Shown here one piece after another: positions 1 through 5,802 of a DNA stretch of 5,802 nt. The stretch is from Flavipsychrobacter sp. Lineage in GTDB: Bacteria > Bacteroidota > Bacteroidia > Chitinophagales > Chitinophagaceae. The stretch is taken from positions 1 through 5,802 of the forward strand of contig JAJNBR010000199.1 of NCBI GenBank assembly GCA_021156265.1, read 5' to 3'. Numbering within the stretch: position 1 is the first letter of the stretch; each line of letters begins with the position of its first letter. The translations under genes were made by a program, and so were the position numbers. A model generated the notes under the pieces. It saw only the letters and a list, made by a program, of their open reading frames with translations. It was not told the origin of the DNA and did not search any database.

Positions 1-11
1 CGATGAGGGTG

Positions 12-42
12 CAAAGATAGGAGGAGTAATTGGATTAAACAA
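12..42 (-). promoter_or_regulatory. Probable Bacteroidota-type promoter directed leftward out of the window
   Basis: Read on the minus strand, positions 19-12 spell TATCTTTG, an exact match to the Bacteroidota -7 consensus TAnnTTTG. A TTG at 42-40 lies 20 bases upstream, at the expected -33 distance. Transcription would start near position 5 and run off the left edge, so the gene it drives is not visible. It would be divergent from era. The motif match is seen directly; promoter activity is inferred. Confidence 0.55.
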
Positions 43-81
43 GCCTTTCTGTTTTTATTTCGTTAAAGAAGTTATTACATC

Positions 82-89
82 TAATTTTA
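82..89 (+). promoter_or_regulatory. Weak candidate -7 element for era
   Basis: TAATTTTA resembles TAnnTTTG with only the final G missing, and lies 9 bases before the era start codon. A TTTCG at 58-62 sits 19 bases upstream, roughly where a -33 element would be, but is a poor match to TTTG. If used, the era mRNA would have almost no leader. The surrounding DNA is AT-rich, so a chance match is quite possible. Confidence 0.25.
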
Positions 90-98
90 CCGCAGCTT

Positions 99-986
99 AT
101 GTCTGAGAAATTTCAATCGGGTTTCGTTAATATTTTCGGTGCGCCCAATGCCGGTAAGTCCACTTTGCTGAATGCATTGTTAGGAGAAAACCTCGTGATC
201 ACTTCACATAAGGTGCAAACCACCCGCCATCGTATACTGGGTATAATGACGGAAGATAACTACCAAATAGTATTTTCTGATACACCCGGTATCATAGAGC
301 CTAAATACAAACTGCACGAAAAAATGATGCGGCAGGTGAAGAGTGCGCTCGAAGATGCAGACGTCGCCATACTGATGCACGACATCAACGAACCGATGGA
401 GGATTTTGAAGCCATTGTGCACACAATGAAACTTAAAGTGCCCGTTATACTGCTGCTCAATAAAATCGATACGATTAAAGATAAGGCCCAGGTAGAGGTA
501 CGGGTTAAAGCTTTCAAGGAGAAATTTGCTAATTGGGATATACTACCGGTATCTGCCAAAAACAAAACAAACGTTGACAAGGTAGTTCCGCTAATACTTA
601 AGTCGCTGCCTGAAGCACCTCCATATTATCCTGAAGACAGTGTGTCTGACAGACCCGTTCGTTTTTTTGTAAGCGAGCTGATCAGGCAGCAAATATTTAA
701 TATGTATCACGAAGAGATACCGTATCACACCGCTGTTATCATCCAGGATTTTGAAGAAAAACCGCATATCAATGTGATCAAGGCCGAGATCATTGTAGCC
801 CGCGAAACGCAAAAAATCATCCTGATAGGTAAAGGCGGCAGCCTTATAAAAAACCTGGGCATCAAGTCCCGCGAGGCTATTGAAGAATTCCTTCAGAAGA
901 AAGTGCACCTGGAGCTGTTCGTGAAGGTGCGGCCCAAGTGGCGCGATAATGAAAACTACCTGAGGGAGTATGGATATAATTCCTGA
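99..986 (+). CDS. era: GTPase Era, 16S rRNA-binding ribosome assembly factor
   Basis: Era is a cytoplasmic GTPase that binds the 3' end of 16S rRNA and helps mature the 30S subunit; it is near-universal in bacteria. All GTPase motifs are visible: G1/P-loop GAPNAGKS (residues 14-21), the G2 region QTTRHRILGI (40-49) with T41 or T42 as the effector threonine, G3 DTPG (61-64), G4 NKID (121-124) and G5 SAK (152-154). The linker motif EIPYHTAV (206-213) leads into a C-terminal type II KH RNA-binding domain whose GxxG loop is GKGG (244-247). At 295 residues it is full length (E. coli Era is about 300). The ATG at 99 places the P-loop at the usual distance from the N-terminus. No Shine-Dalgarno sequence precedes it, as is usual in Bacteroidota. 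The last 17 bases overlap the next gene. Nothing is odd in the protein itself. Confidence 0.97.
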   Translation: MSEKFQSGFVNIFGAPNAGKSTLLNALLGENLVITSHKVQTTRHRILGIMTEDNYQIVFSDTPGIIEPKYKLHEKMMRQVKSALEDADVAILMHDINEPMEDFEAIVHTMKLKVPVILLLNKIDTIKDKAQVEVRVKAFKEKFANWDILPVSAKNKTNVDKVVPLILKSLPEAPPYYPEDSVSDRPVRFFVSELIRQQIFNMYHEEIPYHTAVIIQDFEEKPHINVIKAEIIVARETQKIILIGKGGSLIKNLGIKSREAIEEFLQKKVHLELFVKVRPKWRDNENYLREYGYNS

Positions 987-1857
987 TCCACGTATTCAAC
1001 CATTAGAGCCAGAGTGGTATCAGCCATTCGTACAAGAGGTGTCTATGCTGCGGCTGGACGAAGTGCATCCTGTAGTGTCGGGCAATAAATGGTATAAGCT
1101 CAAACATAATATCAAAGACGCCACAGAGGAAGACTACAATACCATGCTGACCTTTGGTGGTGGGTATTCTAATCACTTGGTTGCTACAGCAGCTGCGGCA
1201 AAAGCATTCGGACTGGGAAGCATAGGCATAGTTCGTGGTGTGTATGATACGCTGACACCTACATTGCAATTATGCCTGGAGTTTGGGATGCAGCTTGAAT
1301 TTGTTTCGCAGGAAGAATATAAACAAAAAGAAGACCAGGCATGGTTGCAGCAGTTGTCAGCGAAGTATGGCAAAGTATTTATCGTTCCTGAAGGCGGCGC
1401 CAATGAACGGGGCAGGGAAGGAGCGGCTGAAATCACCGGTTTTATTCCTGCAACATATTCGCATGTTTGTGTTTCTATTGGCACCGGTACCACATTCGAA
1501 GGCATCTGTACAGCCCTGCTGTCAAACCAGCAGATATTAGGCTATGTGCCTATGAAGGGTGGGCGCTACCTGCAAGACGAGATAGGTAAGAACGTTCCTC
1601 CATCAGATAACTGGCGTTTGTTCGATGAATGGCATTTTGGTGGGTTTGGAAAAGTGAATAGTGAGCTGATCACCTTTATGAACGGGTTCTATTCTATAAA
1701 TCATATTCCGCTGGATATGGTGTATACTGCTAAAATGATGTACGGCGTGCAGGCGCAAATACGAAATCAGTTCTTTCCTCCGGGCGGGCGCATCTTATGT
1801 GTGCATACCGGTGGGCTTCAGGGCAATACTAGTATTGCGGATAGACTGATATATTAA
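970..1857 (+). CDS. PLP-dependent ACC deaminase/D-cysteine desulfhydrase family enzyme, more likely desulfhydrase
   Basis: This is a fold-type II PLP enzyme of the tryptophan synthase beta superfamily, in the branch annotated as 1-aminocyclopropane-1-carboxylate deaminase/D-cysteine desulfhydrase. D-cysteine desulfhydrase converts D-cysteine to pyruvate, ammonia and sulfide. The predicted Schiff-base lysine is K40 in SGNKWYKLK (38-46). GGGYSNH (63-69) carries S67, matching the catalytic serine of ACC deaminase. SIGTGTTFEGI (169-179) is the probable PLP phosphate-binding loop, and Y252 matches the active-site tyrosine. The residue after it is T253 rather than Glu, and the C-terminal motif is HTGG (279-282) rather than HLGG; both favour desulfhydrase over ACC deaminase. 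The protein has 295 residues, shorter than typical family members of about 330. An in-frame TGA at 961-963 leaves ATG 970 as the only upstream start, inside the end of era, so translational coupling is likely. The substrate is inferred. Confidence 0.85.
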   Translation: MDIIPDPRIQPLEPEWYQPFVQEVSMLRLDEVHPVVSGNKWYKLKHNIKDATEEDYNTMLTFGGGYSNHLVATAAAAKAFGLGSIGIVRGVYDTLTPTLQLCLEFGMQLEFVSQEEYKQKEDQAWLQQLSAKYGKVFIVPEGGANERGREGAAEITGFIPATYSHVCVSIGTGTTFEGICTALLSNQQILGYVPMKGGRYLQDEIGKNVPPSDNWRLFDEWHFGGFGKVNSELITFMNGFYSINHIPLDMVYTAKMMYGVQAQIRNQFFPPGGRILCVHTGGLQGNTSIADRLIY

Positions 1858-1876
1858 GCGCTTACACGATAAATAT

Positions 1877-1886
1877 TATCTTGCGG
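1877..1886 (+). promoter_or_regulatory. Candidate -7 element ahead of the symporter gene
   Basis: TATCTTGCGG resembles the Bacteroidota pattern TAnnTTTGC but lacks one T. It lies 15 bases before the ATG at 1902, in the 44-base gap after the PLP enzyme gene. No convincing TTG is visible at -33. It could give the symporter its own short-leader transcript, or the gene could be read from upstream. Confidence 0.35.
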
Positions 1887-1901
1887 CTATAACGCACACG
1901 C

Positions 1902-3302
1902 ATGGCTGAAATGACCGCGAAAAAAGGCAATCGCCTTACACTATATATTATCATAGCACTGTTTGCAGGTATCGGGTTGGGATTTTGGCTGAATAGTAGC
2001 TATGTAAAGGATGAGAACAGGATCATTGCTGCCAATGAAGTTATTGTGAGTAAACGCCAGGCTGAAATGAAAGCCATGGGTGATACTACTAGTTCAGCAT
2101 ACATAACAATTGCAGCACAAAAGAAAGAAGCATCTGTGGCCAGGAGTGCCGCCCTGGGGTCGCGCGATAAAAAACTGGAGCCATTCTCCCTGCTGGCGGA
2201 TATTTTCATACGACTGATAAAAATGATCGTAGCTCCGCTGGTATTCTCAACATTGGTGGTAGGGGTGGCTAAGCTGGGAGATATTCAATCGGTGGGGCGT
2301 ATCGGGGGTAAAACGTTGCTATGGTTCTTCGGAGCTTCGTTTATTAGCTTGTTGCTGGGCCTGATGCTTGTAAACTTTTTCCAGCCGGGTATCGCCATGA
2401 AGCTGCCGCTCCCTGACGTTACAGCTGATACAGGTATCAAGAAAACGGCGCTTACCATGAAAGACTTTTTGTATCATGTTTTTCCGTCCAGCGCCATCGA
2501 TGCGATGGCTAAAAATGAAATATTGCAGATCGTGGTATTCTCACTGTTCTTCGGTGTGGCAACAGCTGCTATAGGTGAAAAGGGACAAATAGTAATAAAA
2601 GCATTGGATGCAATATCTCATGTCATTCTTAAAGTCACCGCATATGTAATGAATTTTGCTCCTTTGGCTGTGTTTGGCGCTATGACGGCAATTATTGCCA
2701 AACAAGGTTTGGGCATTCTTACTACCTATTCAATATTTATTGGTGAGTTCTATTTTGGATTAGTGCTGCTATGGTTAGTGCTTTTGCTGGCCGGTTCGTT
2801 GTTTATCCGGGGAAGGATATTCACCTTGGTTCAACGTATCAAAGAGCCTATCATGCTGGCATTTAGCACCAGCAGCAGCGAAGCAGCTTTCCCCAAAACG
2901 ATGCTGGAATTGGAGCGTTTCGGCTGTAAAGATAAGATCGTGAGCTTTGTGCTACCATTAGGTTACTCCTTCAATCTTGACGGTTCCATGATGTATATGA
3001 CATTTGCTTCTCTGTTTATTGCCCAGTCTTATGGTATACATCTTGACTTTGGTACGCAAATGAGTATGCTTATGGTACTGATGCTTACCAGCAAGGGGGT
3101 AGCGGGTGTACCTCGTGCTTCGCTGGTAGTGATCGCAGGTACACTGGCCACTTTTAATATCCCCGAAGCGGGCCTCGCGCTTTTGCTGGGAATCGATCCC
3201 CTGCTTGACATGGGCCGCAGTGCCACCAACGTGGTAGGCAACAGTGTAGCAACCGTAGTTGTTAGCAAAATGGAAAATTCGTTGGAACACTCACATACTT
3301 AA
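1902..3302 (+). CDS. Dicarboxylate/amino acid:cation symporter (DAACS/SLC1 family), likely acidic amino acid uptake
   Basis: This is an inner-membrane secondary transporter of the GltP/GltT/DctA family, which imports glutamate, aspartate or C4-dicarboxylates with H+ or Na+. The family core is complete. TM1 spans about residues 12-31. Hairpin HP1 carries STSSSEAAFPKT (322-333), TM7 has NLDGS (358-362, against NMDGT in GltPh), the HP2 tip is AGVPRAS (401-407), and TM8 has D432, D436, R439, S440, N443 and N447. D436 and R439 match GltPh D394 and R397, which hold the amino group and side-chain carboxylate of aspartate, so an acidic amino acid is the best guess. Positions matching GltPh sodium ligands T92 and D405 are A145 and N447, suggesting proton coupling. 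Residues 32-92 form a long charged loop between TM1 and TM2. The protein has 466 residues, longer than the usual 420-440. An in-frame TAA at 1890-1892 fixes the start at 1902 or at the second Met, 1911. Confidence 0.93.
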   Translation: MAEMTAKKGNRLTLYIIIALFAGIGLGFWLNSSYVKDENRIIAANEVIVSKRQAEMKAMGDTTSSAYITIAAQKKEASVARSAALGSRDKKLEPFSLLADIFIRLIKMIVAPLVFSTLVVGVAKLGDIQSVGRIGGKTLLWFFGASFISLLLGLMLVNFFQPGIAMKLPLPDVTADTGIKKTALTMKDFLYHVFPSSAIDAMAKNEILQIVVFSLFFGVATAAIGEKGQIVIKALDAISHVILKVTAYVMNFAPLAVFGAMTAIIAKQGLGILTTYSIFIGEFYFGLVLLWLVLLLAGSLFIRGRIFTLVQRIKEPIMLAFSTSSSEAAFPKTMLELERFGCKDKIVSFVLPLGYSFNLDGSMMYMTFASLFIAQSYGIHLDFGTQMSMLMVLMLTSKGVAGVPRASLVVIAGTLATFNIPEAGLALLLGIDPLLDMGRSATNVVGNSVATVVVSKMENSLEHSHT

Positions 3303-3336
3303 GCAGTTCTGCTGTACTTTTTAAGCTTTATTTAAT

Positions 3337-3344
3337 TATTTTCG
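3337..3344 (+). promoter_or_regulatory. Candidate -7 element ahead of the DedA gene
   Basis: TATTTTCG matches TAnnTTTG at all but one defined position and lies 25 bases before the ATG at 3370, in the 67-base gap after the symporter gene. A second partial match, TAGTTTG at 3353-3359, has the spacer one base short. No good TTTG is seen at the -33 distance for either. A promoter here would define DedA, MFS and the following gene as a separate operon; this is inference from a weak motif. Confidence 0.35.
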
Positions 3345-3369
3345 CCACTCAATAGTTTGTTGACGGATC

Positions 3370-4080
3370 ATGCAGGATTTTATAGAGCTTTTTAAAGAGT
3401 TAATGAACGCCGAAAAATTGGCGGCGTTAGTTATGGCATACGGAGGATTATACCTGGTTGCCCTGATCATTTTTGCGGAAACAGGCCTGTTTATTGGCTT
3501 CTTTTTACCGGGCGATTCACTGCTCTTTGTTACGGGCTTAATGATAGCCAACTCTCACAATCCGTTTGACAGCGGCGCGATGAACTTATTGTACTGGATC
3601 ACGTTGATAACATTTGCCGGTATTTTCGGTAATTCGGTAGGTTATTGGTTCGGGCGTAAAACAGGGCCGTTACTATTTGAAAAACGTGACACGTTGCTGT
3701 TTAAGCGCAAACACGTTTTACAGGCGAAAGAATTTTATGATAGAAAGGGTGGTGGGGCTATTATACTAGCTCGTTTTCTTCCAATCGTGCGCACTTTTGC
3801 TCCGATAGTGGCCGGGGTAGTGAAGATGGACAGAAAAAAGTTCTTTTTCTACAACGTAGTAGGTAGCATTTCCTGGGTTGGAAGTATGGTGCTTGCAGGC
3901 TATTTCCTTGGAGAAAATCCGTGGGTAAAACATAATTTCGAAAAGATTGTGATCGGTATTGTCGTGGTCACTACAGCCCCCGTATTAATCAAAATGTTCT
4001 TTGGCAAAAAGAAATCTCCTGTGCAGGAAGTGAGTGAAGATATAGTAGAGGAGGTCTTCACTCCTTCTGATAAAAAATAA
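3370..4080 (+). CDS. DedA family (SNARE-associated/VTT domain) inner-membrane protein
   Basis: DedA proteins are polytopic inner-membrane proteins needed for envelope homeostasis; some members help return undecaprenyl phosphate or phospholipids across the membrane. The signature region FAETGLFIGFFLPGDSLL (residues 35-52) holds the conserved acidic E37 and D49. It is followed by GYWFGRKTGPLLF (91-103) with R96, then ARFLPIVRTFAPIVAGV (134-150) with the paired arginines R135 and R141 that are essential in E. coli members. Further hydrophobic segments lie at about 161-180 and 191-210. The C-terminal tail (212-236) is charged and probably cytoplasmic. Length 236 is normal for the family (about 200-240). 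An in-frame TGA at 3361-3363 supports ATG 3370. The stop codon shares one base with the start of the MFS gene, implying co-translation. The exact lipid substrate cannot be read from the sequence. Confidence 0.93.
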   Translation: MQDFIELFKELMNAEKLAALVMAYGGLYLVALIIFAETGLFIGFFLPGDSLLFVTGLMIANSHNPFDSGAMNLLYWITLITFAGIFGNSVGYWFGRKTGPLLFEKRDTLLFKRKHVLQAKEFYDRKGGGAIILARFLPIVRTFAPIVAGVVKMDRKKFFFYNVVGSISWVGSMVLAGYFLGENPWVKHNFEKIVIGIVVVTTAPVLIKMFFGKKKSPVQEVSEDIVEEVFTPSDKK

Positions 4081-5303
4081 TGGAGCATAACAGGCACGTA
4101 TCCTTATTTAGTATCCCGGTGTTGGTAGCAGCACTGGGATATTTTGTTGATATATACGACCTGCTTCTTTTTAGCATTGTACGTATCAAAAGTTTACAGA
4201 GTCTTGGACTAACGGATGCACAGATAACTACCGATGGCCTGGAGATAATTACCAGCCAGATGTATGGCCTGCTTATTGGTGGGATACTTTGGGGAGTGCT
4301 GGGTGACAAAAAGGGTCGGTTAAGCGTGTTGTTTGGTTCTATTTTGCTCTATTCTCTTGCCAACATCGCCAATGGATTCGTGCAGACTGTTGAGCAGTAT
4401 AGCTGGTGCCGGTTTGTAGCTGGTATAGGTCTGGCCGGTGAGCTGGGCGCGGGTATCACCCTCGTCAGTGAATTGATACCGAAAGAAAAGCGCGGAATCG
4501 CGACATCGATGGTTGCGGGCATTGGCTTAACCGGAGCAGTTGCTGCGTATTTTATCGCCCAGAATTTCGACTGGAGAGTATGTTATTATATTGGTGGTGG
4601 TTTAGGCCTGGCTTTGCTGATGCTTCGCGTCAGCGTGTTTGAATCAGGCATGTTCAGGAGTATAGAAGACAAGGCTATTTCGAAGGGCAATTTCCTGATG
4701 TTTTTTTCCAATGGCAGACGGTTTAAAAAATATGCTTTAAGTATCCTGGTAGGGCTTCCTACCTGGTATGTTATCGGTATTCTTGTTACATTTTCAAAGG
4801 AGTTTGGTAAGCTCTTTAATATTAACGAGGAGATCCAGCCCGGCCTGGGCATCATGTATGCGTATGCAGCCATCTCTATAGGCGATATCTTAATTGGATT
4901 GCTGAGCCAGGTATTACGAAGCCGGAAAAAGGCACTATACATTTTTTATGGTATCACGGCAGTGGGGATACTCCTCTTCTTTACGCAGCAAGGTGGTTCG
5001 GCTGGTCGTATGTATCTGATCTGTGCCATTCTCGGTTTTGGCACAGGTTTCTGGGCAATATTTGTAACGATGGCTGCTGAGCATTTTGGAACAAACCTAA
5101 GGGCAACTGCTGCCACAACGGTGCCAAACATGGTACGAGGTGCGCTGCCATTGATAGTACTCTTGTTTACTTCCTTACAGCCTGGTTTTGGTTTTGTAAA
5201 TGCCGCCGCTATTACCGGTGCCATTGTGATGACGATCAGTGTGGTTGCGGCGATCTTTACTGAGGAGACCTTTGGTAAAGACCTGAATTTTCTTGAGGAA
5301 TAG
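4080..5303 (+). CDS. Major facilitator superfamily (MFS) transporter, sugar/metabolite porter-like
   Basis: This is a full-length 407-residue MFS permease with about 12 predicted membrane segments. VDIYD (23-27) in TM1 resembles the DxYD motif of the metabolite:H+ and aromatic acid:H+ symporter groups. Motif A between TM2 and TM3 is GVLGDKKGR (72-80). TM4 has RFVAGIGLAGE (111-121), and the TM4-TM5 loop carries PKEKRG (134-139), a form of the PxxxRG motif. The second half has the matching AEHFGTNLRATA (333-344). A central cytoplasmic stretch (about 187-217) separates the two halves. These motifs point to an organic-anion or sugar-type substrate, but nothing fixes which one, nor whether it is import or export. 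It starts at ATG 4080 within TAATG at the end of the DedA gene, and an in-frame TAA at 4071-4073 rules out an earlier start. The next gene follows after 29 bases. Confidence 0.9.
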   Translation: MEHNRHVSLFSIPVLVAALGYFVDIYDLLLFSIVRIKSLQSLGLTDAQITTDGLEIITSQMYGLLIGGILWGVLGDKKGRLSVLFGSILLYSLANIANGFVQTVEQYSWCRFVAGIGLAGELGAGITLVSELIPKEKRGIATSMVAGIGLTGAVAAYFIAQNFDWRVCYYIGGGLGLALLMLRVSVFESGMFRSIEDKAISKGNFLMFFSNGRRFKKYALSILVGLPTWYVIGILVTFSKEFGKLFNINEEIQPGLGIMYAYAAISIGDILIGLLSQVLRSRKKALYIFYGITAVGILLFFTQQGGSAGRMYLICAILGFGTGFWAIFVTMAAEHFGTNLRATAATTVPNMVRGALPLIVLLFTSLQPGFGFVNAAAITGAIVMTISVVAAIFTEETFGKDLNFLEE

Positions 5304-5332
5304 AATAAACTACGTGATATTCGCACTGGCCG

Positions 5333-5802
5333 ATGAGCATTGCATTGTCGAACATAGCATCAACGATCCGGAAGCGGCTAAATCCCGCCATTGTTTGCGC
5401 GTTTGCTTTTTTGATCAATGTTATTGCTTACTATCCCGGCTTCCTTACTTCTGATTCTCTTGATCAATACGAACAGGCCATAACCGGAAAATATGGCAAC
5501 TGGCACCCACCAGCCTTTACGTTGCTGTGGCGCCTATTGAATAGCATATACAAAGGGCCTTTTCTTTTACTGGTATTTCAGCTTGGATTGCTGTGGGGGA
5601 GCGCATATGTGTTGATGCAGACAGTGAAAAAACGACATTGGCGCATTGCAATTTTTGTCTTATCCCTGGCACCTTTTGTACAAAATTTTGCCGGCTGTGT
5701 AGTGAAGGACAGCCAGATGGCGCTTCCCTGGCTGCTCAGCTTTGCTCTTTTGTTTCGAGCACATGTTACGGACAAACGGTTAGCGCCACCAACAGCTTTC
5801 TT
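5333..5802 (+). CDS. N-terminal part of a polytopic membrane protein, GT-C glycosyltransferase-like (cut by the window edge)
   Basis: An open frame of 156 complete codons runs from ATG 5333 to the right edge with no stop, so the gene continues outside. An in-frame TGA at 5315-5317 makes ATG 5333 the start. After a basic N-terminus, TM1 covers about residues 17-35. It is followed by YYPGFLTSDSLDQY (33-46) and WHPP (57-60), then hydrophobic segments at about 61-70, 76-96, 104-117 and 128-142, with KD at 125-126. An acidic residue in a PGxxxxDSxxQ setting just after TM1, followed by an HP motif, is the pattern of GT-C fold membrane glycosyltransferases and related uncharacterised families, which transfer sugars from polyprenyl-phosphate donors on the outer face of the membrane; D41 would be the catalytic-type aspartate. 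It lies 29 bases after the MFS gene and is probably in the same operon. The family call is by motif only; donor and acceptor are unknown. Confidence 0.7.
   Translation, partial: MSIALSNIASTIRKRLNPAIVCAFAFLINVIAYYPGFLTSDSLDQYEQAITGKYGNWHPPAFTLLWRLLNSIYKGPFLLLVFQLGLLWGSAYVLMQTVKKRHWRIAIFVLSLAPFVQNFAGCVVKDSQMALPWLLSFALLFRAHVTDKRLAPPTAF

Noticed and set aside
260..580. Minus-strand open frame of 106 codons opposite era
   Set aside because: It is antisense to the conserved G3 to G5 region of Era; its Ser- and Leu-rich composition is what reverse-complemented coding sequence gives.
1283..1540. Plus-strand open frame of 85 codons inside the PLP-enzyme gene in another frame
   Set aside because: The main frame has the full set of family motifs across this stretch, so there is no sign of a frameshift, and the alternative product has no recognisable features.
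3302..3322. Possible terminator after the symporter gene: AGCAG-TT-CTGCT inverted repeat followed after four bases by TTTTT
   Set aside because: The stem is at most 5 bp with a 2-base loop (or 4 bp with a tetraloop), and the T run is short and not directly adjacent. This is too weak to call a terminator.
4586..4942. Minus-strand open frame of 118 codons within the MFS gene
   Set aside because: It is antisense to conserved membrane segments, and no family resemblance or promoter is visible.
5318..5325. TATTCGCA before the GT-C-like gene as a promoter element
   Set aside because: It is a poor match to TAnnTTTG, sits only 7 bases before the start codon and has no -33 partner; read-through from the MFS gene is simpler.
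4946..5326. Minus-strand open frame of 126 codons opposite the end of the MFS gene
   Set aside because: It lies almost entirely antisense to a well-supported transporter gene, and its product, rich in Lys, Pro, Ser and Val, shows no recognisable domain; it is a shadow frame.

Overview
The window looks like ordinary chromosomal DNA from a member of the Bacteroidota. I lean towards a Chitinophaga- or Sphingobacteria-like lineage, but that is inference. The support is a Bacteroidota-type promoter (TATCTTTG with an upstream TTG, minus strand, left edge), start codons with no properly spaced Shine-Dalgarno sequence, short AT-rich leaders, and protein families common in that phylum. No mobile element, tRNA, rRNA, CRISPR array or long repeat is visible.

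Layout: six genes, all on the plus strand and tightly packed. Positions 1-98 hold an intergenic region with a probable promoter firing leftward out of the window. Then come era (99-986, ribosome-assembly GTPase); a PLP-dependent enzyme of the ACC deaminase/D-cysteine desulfhydrase family (970-1857), overlapping era by 17 bases; a glutamate/C4-dicarboxylate-type symporter (1902-3302); a DedA membrane protein (3370-4080); an MFS transporter (4080-5303), sharing one base with the DedA stop codon; and the first 156 codons of a polytopic membrane protein with GT-C glycosyltransferase-like motifs (5333 to the right edge). There is no gene-free stretch over 100 bases.

How the genes may work together: the junctions suggest two or three transcription units, namely era plus the PLP enzyme, the symporter (possibly with its own promoter), and DedA-MFS-GT-C. 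Era is housekeeping. The PLP enzyme probably breaks down D-cysteine or a similar small amino acid. The last three genes are all inner-membrane proteins. DedA proteins are linked to recycling of lipid carriers such as undecaprenyl phosphate, and GT-C enzymes use polyprenyl-phosphate sugars, so a shared envelope-glycan role is possible but unproven.

I found no clearly new system. The points most worth a second look are active-site residues in the PLP enzyme that favour D-cysteine desulfhydrase over ACC deaminase, substitutions at predicted sodium-site positions in the symporter together with an unusually long loop, and the DedA-MFS-GT-C linkage.
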